64,000 nucleotides of DNA from Pseudomonas sp. Irchel 3A7 (GTDB taxonomy: Bacteria > Pseudomonadota > Gammaproteobacteria > Pseudomonadales > Pseudomonadaceae). The stretch lies in the NCBI RefSeq assembly GCF_900187565.1, contig NZ_FYED01000014.1, positions 1 through 64,000 on the forward strand, given 5' to 3'. Made by a program: the position numbers and the translations under genes. The notes below the pieces were generated by a model that did not search any database, was not told where the DNA came from, and saw only the letters and a program-made list of their open reading frames with translations. Positions 51,168 through 59,493 of the stretch are shown here, one piece after another. The first letter of the stretch is position 1. Every line of letters begins with the position of its first letter.

Positions 51168-51902
51168 TCAGTAGAACTTGATCTCATAGCCGAACCGTGA
51201 AGCCGCGCTGACGATGTGCTGTCCCATGATCTGACGCGCCGCCGCCGCATTCCGGTCGGTGAGTGCCTGCACGAGCTCTTCATGCTCGCCGCGTGCGGCA
51301 TGGGGGATATTGCTGAACACCGGGCCTCGGCGTGCAAAGTTCATCGTGATCAGGGCGCGCATCGGCTCTAGCACCGTGCGAATCATCGTTTCGAGATAGT
51401 CATTGCCTGACGCTGCGGCCACCGCTCGATGGAAGTCGAGGTCCGCGTTGACCGTGTCCAGGGTCGGTTCGCCTTCGTATTGCATGCGAAGGACCGCTGC
51501 CTGGATCGTTTTCAGCGTGCGGGGCGTCATGTGCGACGCCGCCAGGGCGGCAGCCTGGCTTTCCAGTACGGCCCGCACTTCGAACATGTTGCGAATCGTA
51601 TTGTCGCCGTCCAGCAAGGGCGCGCTCTCGCGCGGTGCCAACGGCTCCGCAGAGGGGGGAGCGGCCGAGACGAATACGCCCACGCCCTGGCGCGACTGTA
51701 TCAACCCCTGTGCTCGAAGCGTCGCGATGCCCTCGCGTACAACGTTCCTGCTGACGCCGAAGTTTTGCGAGAGAAACTGTTCGGTCGGCAAGCGGTCTCC
51801 GGGCCGCAGGCGTCCAGAAGCGATCTCGTCGCTCAACGATTTGGCGATGTGCTCGGCCAGATGAGGTCGCCGCTCCACGGGTTGCACAGTCATTTCACTC
51901 AT
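51168..51902 (-). CDS. FadR-subfamily GntR regulator
   Basis: 244 residues. Winged HTH: IAKSLSDEIASGRLRPGDRL, PTEQFLSQNFGVSRNVVREG, ALRAQGLIQSRQGVGVFVS-like. The all-helical FCD ligand domain follows, with D/H metal ligands in DLDFHRAVAAASGNDYLE and HEELVQALTDRNAAAARQIM. It is divergent from the enolase-superfamily gene and probably represses it and the AEC transporter in the absence of a sugar-acid or carboxylate. Confidence 0.88.
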   Translation of the reverse strand: MSEMTVQPVERRPHLAEHIAKSLSDEIASGRLRPGDRLPTEQFLSQNFGVSRNVVREGIATLRAQGLIQSRQGVGVFVSAAPPSAEPLAPRESAPLLDGDNTIRNMFEVRAVLESQAAALAASHMTPRTLKTIQAAVLRMQYEGEPTLDTVNADLDFHRAVAAASGNDYLETMIRTVLEPMRALITMNFARRGPVFSNIPHAARGEHEELVQALTDRNAAAARQIMGQHIVSAASRFGYEIKFY

Positions 51903-52055
51903 GTTCGTTCATCCCTCTCACTTGTCTTCTTAATCTACATCAGGAGACTTGTTCCCGTCAGTTAAAACTGAAATTACGAAATCTGTTAGATAAATAACGT
52001 CAATTAAATCAATTGGTTGGCAGATAAGTAGACGAAAGTCTGTAGGAGAGAGCTG

Positions 52056-52076
52056 GTTGTTCAGTTGAAGGACAAC
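52056..52076. promoter_or_regulatory. Imperfect dyad, candidate operator of the FadR-type regulator
   Basis: GTTGTTC and GGACAAC are inverted (6 of 7 positions) across seven bases, in the 262-base gap between the GntR gene and the enolase-superfamily gene. A related GTTGTCC lies at about 52099. FadR-type sites are short dyads of this kind, but no binding is shown. Confidence 0.35.
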
Positions 52077-52164
52077 AGGACGTCATGTACGTTGTCCTCA
52101 ACCTGGCGTTGGCGAAACCCGAAATCGCCGCGACATCTTTGCAACCTGCTTGAGGCGAAGTCCT

Positions 52165-53271
52165 ATGAAAATTGCCAGCATTGAAACCTTTCCGCTTCGG
52201 ATTCCCTTCACCACCGGAGGCAAGTCGGCGGGCGGGGTCTGGGGGCCGAAAGACCTGCAGATGGTCGATTCCCTGGTGGTCAAGATCACCACGGATGACG
52301 GTATCGTCGGCTGGGGCGAAACCTTCGGCTTCACCGCGATCCCGGCAGTGAAAATCGTCATCGACACGATCCTCGCGCCTGAATTGATCGGCAGTGATGT
52401 GACGCGGCGCGAGAAGTTGCAGGGCGACCTGCAGAAGAAATTCCACGTCTTCGGTCGCAGCGGCGCATTCATCTATGGCCTGTCGGCGATTGATATTGCG
52501 CTGTGGGACATCGCCGGCAAGTCGGCCGGCAAACCGATCTACCAACTGCTTGGCGGCAGCGAGGCCACGTCGCTGGCGGCGTATGCCAGCCTGATCCGCT
52601 ATGCCGACCCCGAACTCATCCGCATCAATGTGCAGCGCGCGGTCAACAGCGGCTTCCGCCACCTCAAGCTGCACGAGGTTGATGTCGAGGTCATCCGCGC
52701 GGCGTGTGAAGCCGCCGGTCCTGGGGTGGAAATCACCCTCGACGTCAACGCCCCGTGGTCAGTGCGCGAAGCGCTGGATATGACCGACAAGCTTCGCCCC
52801 CTGAACCTGCGCTGGATCGAAGAGCCGGTGTGGCCGCCGGAAAACTATGCGGGCCTGGCGACGGTGCGCAAGCAAGGCGGCATTCCGGTGGCGGCCGGCG
52901 AGAATGCTTCAACGCTGATGGACTTCCAGCATCTGCTTGAAGCCGGCGCGGTCGATTTCATTCAGCCCAGCCCGGCAAAAATGGGCGGCATCACCGAACT
53001 GCAAAAAGTCTACGCACTGGCGAACGCCCATGGCGTCACCGTGATGGTCCACGCCTTTTACGACGGCCCCGGCCTGCTGGCCGCCGTGCATGGCAGTGCC
53101 GCCCTTGGCGGTGCGAAGTCACTGGTGGAATGGCGTTATTTCGATCTCGAAGCGCAACTCTACGGCGACGCCATCATTCCGCGTAACGGTCGCATCGACG
53201 TGCCGCAAGGGCCGGGACTCGGCATCGAGCCGGACCCGGACGTCATTCGCGACTATCGCTTCAAGCCCTGA
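52165..53271 (+). CDS. Mandelate-racemase/muconate-lactonizing family enzyme (enolase superfamily)
   Basis: 368 residues. Metal ligands are Asp 193 (TLDVNAPW), Glu 219 (RWIEEPVW) and Glu 246 (AAGENAS). The second-strand base is Lys 168 in KLH, and His 296 lies in VMVHAFYDG. These mark the mandelate-racemase group, which abstracts the proton next to a carboxylate, typically of sugar acids. One oddity is QPSP where racemases and dehydratases usually have QPD: the Asp that pairs with the His is replaced by Ser. The neighbouring AEC transporter suggests import of a carboxylic acid. ATG at 52165 was chosen for the conserved MKIASIETFPLR start. Confidence 0.85.
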   Translation: MKIASIETFPLRIPFTTGGKSAGGVWGPKDLQMVDSLVVKITTDDGIVGWGETFGFTAIPAVKIVIDTILAPELIGSDVTRREKLQGDLQKKFHVFGRSGAFIYGLSAIDIALWDIAGKSAGKPIYQLLGGSEATSLAAYASLIRYADPELIRINVQRAVNSGFRHLKLHEVDVEVIRAACEAAGPGVEITLDVNAPWSVREALDMTDKLRPLNLRWIEEPVWPPENYAGLATVRKQGGIPVAAGENASTLMDFQHLLEAGAVDFIQPSPAKMGGITELQKVYALANAHGVTVMVHAFYDGPGLLAAVHGSAALGGAKSLVEWRYFDLEAQLYGDAIIPRNGRIDVPQGPGLGIEPDPDVIRDYRFKP

Positions 53272-53372
53272 CCACAAATGCCGTTTGATCGACGCCGCCG
53301 CAACAGCCGTTGCGCCGGCCTCGATCAGCCATGGCGACATTCTTGATAAAAATAAATACGAGGATTGAGGAC

Positions 53373-54311
53373 ATGTTAGACAGAATCGTAGGGCCCATTC
53401 TGCCCGTGGCGTTTGTGATCGCCCTTGGGTACATCGCCGGCAAGCGCGGGCGGCTCACCCAGTCGGACAGCCTGCTGATCAGCCGGCTGGTACTCGGGTG
53501 GATATTCCCGGCGCTGCTTTTTGTCGGGATGGCCAGCACGCCTCGTGAACAGCTTTTCGACTTCAAGTTCATCGTGGCCACGTTCATCGGCATCATGGGC
53601 ATGTACACGATAGCGCTGGCGATCGGCTGGTTCACCACACGCGATCTCAAGGTTGCAACGCTCAAGGGCTTCGTCAACGGTTATCCGGACGCTGCCTTCA
53701 TGGGCATCCCTATCCTCGGCGCCATGTTCGGATCGGGCAGCATCTATTCGGTGCTCGTGCTGAACCTCGTCGCGAGCCTGGTGATGATCCCGCTGACCAC
53801 CATGTTGCTCACCCTCGCCGATGGAAAGGGCAGTGGCACCCAGGCCTTTGTGTCGAGCCTGTCGGGGGCGGTACGCCGCCCACTGATGTGGGCACCGGCC
53901 CTGGGCATTATCCTCTCCCTGCTGCAGGTCAAACTGCCTCCTCTGGCTGCCGAATCATTCAATCTTCTGGGCAAGGCGACACCTGGCGTTTCGCTGCTGT
54001 GCCTGGGATTGATCATGTCCTCGGAGAAACTGAAAATGTCCGGCGAGGTGTGGGGCAACCTTGGGCTCAAGCTGTTGATTCACCCGGTATTGATGTTCGC
54101 AGCCACTGTTCTGCTGGGCACCCATGGCCTTTACGCACAGCAGATGATCCTGCTTTGCGCGCTGCCATCGGCGACGATTCCGGCGATGTTTGCGAACCAG
54201 ACCGGCGCCTACCAGAGTGAAGCCGCCACCTCCATTCTGGTCAGTACCGTGCTTTCGATCGTGACGTTCTCTGCTGCGATCTACCTGATTGATGGTGGGC
54301 TGGCCGCCTGA
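53373..54311 (+). CDS. AEC-family (auxin efflux carrier-like) transporter
   Basis: 312 residues, ten helices in two inverted halves: GPILPVAFVIALGYIAGKRG starts it, VNGYPDAAFMGIPILGAMFG is the conserved unwound helix, and LCALPSATIPAMFANQTGAY closes the second half. Bacterial AEC proteins carry malonate, malate or similar acids. It is about 100 bases after the enolase gene, with a GAGGATTGAGG ribosome site. Its last ~70 bases recur at 58635-58703, see the direct repeat entry. Confidence 0.85.
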   Translation: MLDRIVGPILPVAFVIALGYIAGKRGRLTQSDSLLISRLVLGWIFPALLFVGMASTPREQLFDFKFIVATFIGIMGMYTIALAIGWFTTRDLKVATLKGFVNGYPDAAFMGIPILGAMFGSGSIYSVLVLNLVASLVMIPLTTMLLTLADGKGSGTQAFVSSLSGAVRRPLMWAPALGIILSLLQVKLPPLAAESFNLLGKATPGVSLLCLGLIMSSEKLKMSGEVWGNLGLKLLIHPVLMFAATVLLGTHGLYAQQMILLCALPSATIPAMFANQTGAYQSEAATSILVSTVLSIVTFSAAIYLIDGGLAA

Positions 54312-54835
54312 ACATCCAACTGGGCGAGCGGGCTTGCCCGCGAAGGCGGCCTGACAGTCGACGTGATTTTGTCGGATGCACCCGGTCCCTTGTGGGAGCG
54401 AGCCTGCTCGCGAAGGCTTTGTGCCAAGCTACATAGTTTTGATGGTGTACATATCCATTGCTGCGGTAACGGCGACTTATGGTTTCGCCCTTACGGCGAG
54501 TCCCTTTTTCAAACGTCAAAAAGGAACCAAAAGGCTTCACCCCGGCGCGGATCAACGTTGGTAGAGGCGCCGATGGAGGTCGTCACAGGTTGACGGACAG
54601 GCTCAGGGCGTGGAGGGGCGGGCAGATCAAAAGCAAGCGAGGCGAGCTGACACTCGACCTGTGTGCTGTTCGCGTTCCCCTGTGGGAGCGGGCTTGTCGG
54701 GTCGCCGCATCACCGCGATGGAGGTCAACGATGACGCGTGCTTTCCGAATGATCGCGTTGTCCGGGCGTTTTTCGCGAGCAGGCTCGCTCCCACAGTAGA
54801 TTTACGGTGTACGCAAAACCGGTGAGTGACCGAGA
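54243..54835. repeat. Direct repeat, left copy (AEC gene 3' end plus intergenic block)
   Basis: Starts inside the AEC gene (AGTACCGTGCTTTCGATCGT) and runs past its stop through a REP, the dispersed repeat (54445-54502), GATCAACGTTGGTAGAGGCG, CTCGCTCCCACAGTAGATTT and CCGGTGAGTGACCGAGATCC. The same order of blocks recurs at 58635-59180 with small differences. This copy has extra bases between the stop and the REP (54312-54391), including an additional half REP at 54322. Confidence 0.9.
54445..54502. repeat. Dispersed intergenic repeat, copy 2
   Basis: GTGTACATATCC then GCGGTAACGGCGACTTATGG then TTTCGCCCTTACGGCGAGTC: same core as at 13911. The following CAAAAAGGAACCAAAAGGCT parallels CCAAAGTAACCAAAGCGCT in copy 1. 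Confidence 0.75.
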
Positions 54836-54891
54836 TCCATTGTGGGAGCGAGCCTGCTCGCGAAGGCTGCAAAGGACCCTATCTGCGTCCG

Positions 54892-55599
54892 TTACCGACC
54901 GGCGCTCTGGCCGCCGTCGACGTGCAGGATCTCTCCCGTGATGAACTCTGCCGAATCCAGGAACACGATGGCGCTGGCGACTTCGCTGGCTTCACCCATA
55001 CGCCCCAGCGGATGGAGGGTGCCCAGCATTTCGTAGTATTCCTTGTTGTGCATTGGCGTCTTGGTGATGCCCGGCGCAACGGCGTTGATGCGGATGCCTT
55101 GCTTGGCGTACTCAATCGCCAGCGCCCTGGTAACGGCGTTCAAGCCACCCTTGGTCAGCGCCGCCAATGCCGTGTGCGCGCCGCTGATGCCGTTGTCTAC
55201 GCTGCCGGTGACGGTCGCCACATGGCCGCTCCCATGCTTTTCCATTTCGGCGATGGCCAGTTGGGTGATGTGATAGAAGCCCGCCATATTCACATTCATG
55301 ACGGCGTTGAAGTCTCCGAGGGTGTTCTCGGTGAAAGGCTTGCCGATGTAGATGCCGGCGTTGTTCACCAGCGTGTCGACCCGGCCGAATCGCTCGACCG
55401 CTTCGCCAACGACACGCTGCGCCGTTGCCGGATCACCGATATCGCCCGCTACCGCCAGGATGTTCGGATCGTCGGACGGCTTGATCGTACGAGACGTTGC
55501 GACGATCCGGTAGTCGAGCTTTCGAAACGCCTTGACGACTTCGGCACCGATGCCTTGTGACGCGCCGGTGACGATGACAACCTTTTGAGATGCACTCAT
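54892..55599 (-). CDS. SDR-family protein lacking the catalytic tyrosine
   Basis: 235 residues from ATG 55599. It has the TGASQGIG nucleotide motif (11-18), NNAG (79-82), Ser 133 (TVTGSVDNG) and Lys 150 in ALAALTK. The YxxxK tyrosine position (146) is Ala in AHTALAALTKGG, so the usual proton donor is missing. The C-terminus (ITGEILHVDGGQSAGR) is normal. It may have lost reductase activity, or use another acid; related SDRs with the same ALASLTKGG pattern exist. It sits inside the segment bounded by the direct repeats. Confidence 0.85.
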   Translation of the reverse strand: MSASQKVVIVTGASQGIGAEVVKAFRKLDYRIVATSRTIKPSDDPNILAVAGDIGDPATAQRVVGEAVERFGRVDTLVNNAGIYIGKPFTENTLGDFNAVMNVNMAGFYHITQLAIAEMEKHGSGHVATVTGSVDNGISGAHTALAALTKGGLNAVTRALAIEYAKQGIRINAVAPGITKTPMHNKEYYEMLGTLHPLGRMGEASEVASAIVFLDSAEFITGEILHVDGGQSAGR

Positions 55600-56102
55600 G
55601 GGTTTACTCCAAAGAGGGACTTGTTTGTCGTTGACGCCGATTTGACTGGGAGTCTGTGGCGCCGGCGCGATCGACGCCGTCGCTGATTGCGCCGGCAAGG
55701 ACCCAGTTTAAAGAACCGGCCGGTGGCGTCTGCTATGCGTTGGTAATGGCGGTGGATACATGGGTATTAGGGCCTGGTACTCAAGTATGTGTGACGCTGC
55801 TCAAGCCAGTGTTCGAGTACGAATTGATCGCACTTGGCGTCAGCGTCGACAAATGAGTGAGAAGGGGAGGCGGAGTTCTTACGAAAAGCCCTGCAACCCG
55901 GAAAAATAGATCCGCCTCCTTTGTTGACGATAACTCCTGGATTGGCTCCGAGGCTGCGACCGGGTGGCTACAACTGCCATATCGATGGCATTTGAGTCCG
56001 ACGCGGCGCAAATGTGCAGGCCAAGCGGCAAGTGATCCGGGTTTCGTCTAGAGTTTTCACACTGCTTGCTCTTAAGTATTCCGACAACTCAGGAAGGAAG
56101 AG
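55600..56102. other. Gap with a 9-base inverted repeat and no gene
   Basis: About 500 bases. GGAGGCGGA (55866) and TCCGCCTCC (55911) could fold into a stem with a large loop. No open frame shows a motif. The last part has the promoter and AAGGAAGAG ribosome site for the lipoprotein gene. Confidence 0.35.
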
Positions 56103-56762
56103 ATGAAGATAATTTTGGCCGCTGCAGCGTTTGCGATTTTGACTGGTTGTGCGTCTGGCACAATAAATACACTGAGCGAAAGTCGTTACGGATGTAGTGC
56201 CACCGGGAGTTTTTTTGATTTTTCAGCGGACAATGCAGTCGAGACATGCCGCAAAAAAATCGAACAGTTCTGTCAACGCAATGGTGCTCCACCCGTCATA
56301 GGGAAGATAATGTCAGAGCCTTCTGGCCCCGCTCGCTATGCAACAGCCGATATAAATTTTCAGTGCATGAGCGCGAAGGATGCGGAATTAAAACAAAAAC
56401 AAATGGACGACATCAAAAACCACCAGATGAAGGCAAGTATTCAAAACGCCAAGGCAACATGTCAGCAAGACTTTGGGTTCACACCAAACACCCCTGAGTT
56501 TGGTAATTGCTTACTTCAGCTACAGCAGCAGAGAGCTGAAGATGAACGGGCAAAGGCGTACAGAGACGCAAGTGACGAGCGCGCGGAGGCCGCATTGGCC
56601 CAACAGCGGCGAGAGGCTGCAGATAAAAACTTTATGGGAGCCATGCAGATGATTAATGACAATAATAATAAAAACCTTGATCGACTGAATAATGGCGCCA
56701 GCAAAAATATAAACTGTACAAGCTCTTCTTATGGGGCGACTGTCCAAACAAACTGCTATTAA
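56103..56762 (+). CDS. Unknown lipoprotein
   Basis: 219 residues. The N-terminus IILAAAAFAILTGCASG is a lipobox (LTGC, Cys 16), so it is exported and lipidated. The body is rich in Gln, Lys and Glu, with a likely coiled coil (AEDERAKAYRDASDERAEAA, LAQQRREAADKNF). Several Cys (CSATG, CRKKIEQFC, CQQDF, NC) suggest disulfides in the periplasm. Codon use is more AT-rich than in flanking core genes. No family recognised. Confidence 0.75.
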   Translation: MKIILAAAAFAILTGCASGTINTLSESRYGCSATGSFFDFSADNAVETCRKKIEQFCQRNGAPPVIGKIMSEPSGPARYATADINFQCMSAKDAELKQKQMDDIKNHQMKASIQNAKATCQQDFGFTPNTPEFGNCLLQLQQQRAEDERAKAYRDASDERAEAALAQQRREAADKNFMGAMQMINDNNNKNLDRLNNGASKNINCTSSSYGATVQTNCY

Positions 56763-57018
56763 GGCTTTGGGTCGCAGCAGTTGCGATGACTAAATACGTA
56801 ATCGGGGCAGATCACGTTTGTGAGTCGTGGTCTGATCCCATATCTCTACAAAGGCTTTTGACTCAAGCCTGAAGTTTATTTTTCGAAGCAAGTGCTATAT
56901 TTGGTAAGCGCCTAAGCTACTATGCTCGATTCGCGCGAGCGCCAGTGCCTTGCTGTAGTGATGCAAGCCAGTGGACTAAGCCCGGCCACTATCCACCCAG
57001 TCTTATGAGGAATGCTGC

Positions 57019-57324
57019 ATGAACATGATTTCATACTGGAAAAATCATGAAGAAATCCATGTTGATGAAGGGTTGGTCCTCATTATTGGTTGGTATGATC
57101 ACAAGAACCAACATAATGGTGGAAGTAAGGCCTTGGGCGTTCATTGGGGCGATTACCCACAATCCAGAGGCGTGTTGAGCCCTTGTGTAATACCTGAATC
57201 TACGCGCAGCGCTATTTTGTCTGGACTTTTACATCAGGCCGTTTCCAGTTCGAACTTACAGCAGGTTGAGTCAGTTACTAGGGCAATTGAGTTTTTTCAC
57301 TCGCCAACAAAAAAATGCGATTGA
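57019..57324 (+). CDS. Hypothetical protein of the AT-rich segment
   Basis: 101 residues: MNMISYWKNHEEIHVDEGLV, LIIGWYDHKNQHNGGSKALG, VHWGDYPQSRGVLSPCVIPE. GAGGAATGCTGC precedes the ATG, a fair ribosome site. AT-rich, which is unlike the genome and suggests transfer. No motif identified. Confidence 0.55.
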   Translation: MNMISYWKNHEEIHVDEGLVLIIGWYDHKNQHNGGSKALGVHWGDYPQSRGVLSPCVIPESTRSAILSGLLHQAVSSSNLQQVESVTRAIEFFHSPTKKCD

Positions 57325-57408
57325 CACTTTTCGTTTAATTCGCTTGACTCGCAAAGGCGACACATTTGTTGGTCCATTAGCTTAATTTTTTGATCCAAGG
57401 AGAAAGTC

Positions 57409-57720
57409 GTGCTATATCGGGTAATAGAACTCACGCAAGGTAATCTTGATAATAATCATCTGTACCTCTCCAGCGTTATAGGCTTTTTTCCGGCTGAGTC
57501 CATCGGCGGTCCTAATGCAAGTGAGATCGGCACGCAGGTAGAGATTCACTGCGGTATTGCGGAGCCGGTTTTCACAGATATTGCTGGTGACAAGAAGATT
57601 TTCAGAAAGCGCTCATGGGTTGGGGAGTTTTTCAAGTCCCATTCCTTGTCTGCCGGCAGCAAGGTAATAATTGAAAAGACAGGGGCCAATCGCTACCACA
57701 TTTACCCGGTACGAACGTAA
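57409..57720 (+). CDS. Hypothetical protein with a B3-like C-terminal pattern
   Basis: 103 residues. The C-terminal part KKIFRKRSWVGEFFKSHSLS, AGSKVIIEKTGANRYHIYPV has the spacing R-W-x-FF-x-H-x-L-x-G-V-x-I that is seen in B3-like DNA-binding barrels, but the match is my own impression and weak. AAGGAGAAAGTC gives a strong ribosome site. It follows the 57019 gene by 84 bases. Confidence 0.5.
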   Translation: MLYRVIELTQGNLDNNHLYLSSVIGFFPAESIGGPNASEIGTQVEIHCGIAEPVFTDIAGDKKIFRKRSWVGEFFKSHSLSAGSKVIIEKTGANRYHIYPVRT

Positions 57721-57971
57721 TTTTCGAAAGATCACTTGGTGCTCAATCGGAAAGTGCCGACACAAGTTTAGTGCCTGGCTCCAAAGTCATTGAAAATTCT
57801 CATTGCAAGGGAAAAGGGGACAGATTTAGTTTTATGGGTAATAGACTTGTCCCTGAGCGATCCCAAGCCGACCAGTGAAATACCGATTTGACTAGGATAA
57901 AGGTGACAGATCTATTTATTACAATATGCCACTTCCCTTTGAATAAAATAAACGTGTTATGGAGTCATCAT

Positions 57972-58541
57972 ATGAAAGTCAGCAACCCACTGACAATTAT
58001 CGCTATTTTCGCGGGTCTAGCCGAAACGCTTGCGTGTGTTGCACTAGTAAAACTACCACTAGAAATACAACAAATTTTTGTTTACTTCGTAATAGCCTTT
58101 CCGTCAGGAATAGTGGCTTTGTTTTTTTTCGTCCTCTATTACAAAAATACCGTACTGTACGCCCCGAGTGATTTCGAAGACCAAAATCACTATCTTGAAG
58201 CTAACCAAATGAAAGAAACCGTCTCGATAAAAATCGAGGAAATTTTTGCAGAATTCAACAAAAAAGGTAGCCACCTTTCCAGAGAAGAAATAGAAAAAGC
58301 GAAAACAACCGTCGTAAATACCATCGATGAAGCCGCATCACGTTCACGAAGCGATCAGATTATAGACTTCCTTCAAGACACTCCAGCCACAACTATGCAA
58401 CTTAGCCAAGCGCTAAGTATAAACCCCTCATATGCTTTCACAATTCTGAAAAAGCTTGAGCTAGAACAAAAAGTTTTACGCCGTAATTTACCCGGCACAA
58501 CATCCCGCAGATGGGAGTTAAACAAAACGATTAACCCCTGA
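57972..58541 (+). CDS. Membrane-anchored winged-helix protein
   Basis: About 189 residues from ATG 57972, with GGAG eight bases upstream. Two membrane helices (PLTIIAIFAGLAETLACVAL; IFVYFVIAFPSGIVALFFFV), a linker with coiled-coil character (EEIFAEFNKKGSHLSREEIE), and a C-terminal winged helix: FLQDTPATTMQLSQALSINP, SYAFTILKKLELEQKVLRR, TTSRRWELN. This is the arrangement of one-component membrane regulators (like ToxR or CadC but with the DNA-binding domain at the C-terminus). AT-rich; the partner gene is unknown. Confidence 0.6.
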   Translation: MKVSNPLTIIAIFAGLAETLACVALVKLPLEIQQIFVYFVIAFPSGIVALFFFVLYYKNTVLYAPSDFEDQNHYLEANQMKETVSIKIEEIFAEFNKKGSHLSREEIEKAKTTVVNTIDEAASRSRSDQIIDFLQDTPATTMQLSQALSINPSYAFTILKKLELEQKVLRRNLPGTTSRRWELNKTINP

Positions 58542-58574
58542 GCCCATACCGAAAAAACAAGACCATAAAAGGGG

Positions 58575-58611
58575 CAGATTTATTTTTCAGAAAAATAAAT
58601 CTGCCCCCTTT
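58575..58611 (+). terminator. Strong hairpin after the winged-helix gene
   Basis: GGGGCAGATTTATTTTT and AAAAATAAATCTGCCCC are perfect inverses across three bases, followed by CCTTTTTTCTT. It could end transcription of the upstream gene. The GGGACAGATTTA half-motif also occurs at about 57820 and 57903, so it may equally be a mobile palindrome family. Confidence 0.7.
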
Positions 58612-58634
58612 TTTCTTATGCCCCCTTTTTTCTT

Positions 58635-59180
58635 AGTACCGTGCTTTCGATCGTGACGTTCTCTGCTGCGATCTACCTGATTGATGGTGGGCTGGCCGCC
58701 TGAGCATCCACCGAAAAAAACTGTGGGAGCGAGCCTGCTCGCGAAGGCTTTCTGTCAGGAGACATAGTTTTTGATGGTGTACATATCCATTACTGCGGTA
58801 ACGGCGACTTATGGTTTCGCCCTTACGGCGAGTCCCTTTTTCAAACGCCAAAAAGGAACCAAAAGGCTTACTTACAGGCTTTAACGCGGCGCGGATCAAC
58901 GTTGGTAGAGGCGCCGATGGAGGTCGTCACAGGTTGACGGACAGGCTCAGGGGTGGAGGGGCGGGCAGATCAAAAGCAAGCGAGGCGAGTTGACACTCGA
59001 CCTGTCTGCTGTTCGCCTTCCCCTGTGGGAGCGGGCTTGTCGGGTCGCCGCATCGCCGCGATGGAGGTCAACGATAACGCGTGCTTTCCGAACGATCGCG
59101 TTGTCCGGGCGTTTTTCGCGAGCAGGCTCGCTCCCACAGTAGATTTACGGTGTGCGCAAAACCGGTGAGTGACCGAGATC
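58635..59180. repeat. Direct repeat, right copy (AEC gene 3' end plus intergenic block)
   Basis: The first ~69 bases repeat the last codons of the AEC gene to its TGA, though no AEC gene lies here. Then follow a REP, the dispersed repeat (58777-58834), GCGGATCAACGTTGGTAGAG, CGAGCAGGCTCGCTCCCACA and CCGGTGAGTGACCGAGATCC in the same order as at 54243-54835. Scattered substitutions and a different junction after the stop show the copies have diverged. Confidence 0.9.
58777..58834. repeat. Dispersed intergenic repeat, copy 3
   Basis: GTGTACATATCC then CTGCGGTAACGGCGACTTAT then GGTTTCGCCCTTACGGCGAG. It is the closest relative of the copy at 54445, being part of the same direct repeat. Confidence 0.75.
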
Positions 59181-59302
59181 CCTTGTCCGCCTTTTTCTGC
59201 TTTTTCTGCTCAAGAAGTAGGCGCTCAGCCGTTCATCTAATGTTGGGTAGACAGTTAGGAAGTCGCTTGCCCAATGAAGGCAATTAGCCATACGCTGCGA
59301 AG

Positions 59303-59318
59303 CGTGAGATATCTCACG
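59303..59318. promoter_or_regulatory. Perfect palindrome CGTGAGATATCTCACG upstream of the YHYH gene
   Basis: A 16-base perfect palindrome about 12 bases before the first possible ATG of the YHYH gene. Position suggests an operator or a translational control hairpin. Confidence 0.45.
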
Positions 59319-59329
59319 GATAAAAAAAC

Positions 59330-59482
59330 ATGAGCATGGAGCAAACCCTGATGAAACTGTCCGCCATTTTGATCGCCGTTTTACTTTCGATTACGTCCGT
59401 TACTGTCTTCGCGCACAGTGGCGGTACTGATTCAAAAGGTTGCCATCGTAACCATAAAACGAACGACTACCACTGCCACTAA
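59330..59482 (+). CDS. Small exported YHYH protein
   Basis: 50 residues if started at 59330; later ATGs at 59336 and 59351 give 48 or 43. The 59351 start would make a clean signal peptide (KLSAILIAVLLSITSVTVFA). The mature part is AHSGGTDSKGCHRNHKTND followed by YHCH, the signature of small periplasmic YHYH proteins. The closing HCH, plus the earlier Cys and His, suggests metal binding, but none is shown. Confidence 0.75.
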   Translation: MSMEQTLMKLSAILIAVLLSITSVTVFAHSGGTDSKGCHRNHKTNDYHCH

Positions 59483-59493
59483 ACAGCAAGAGC

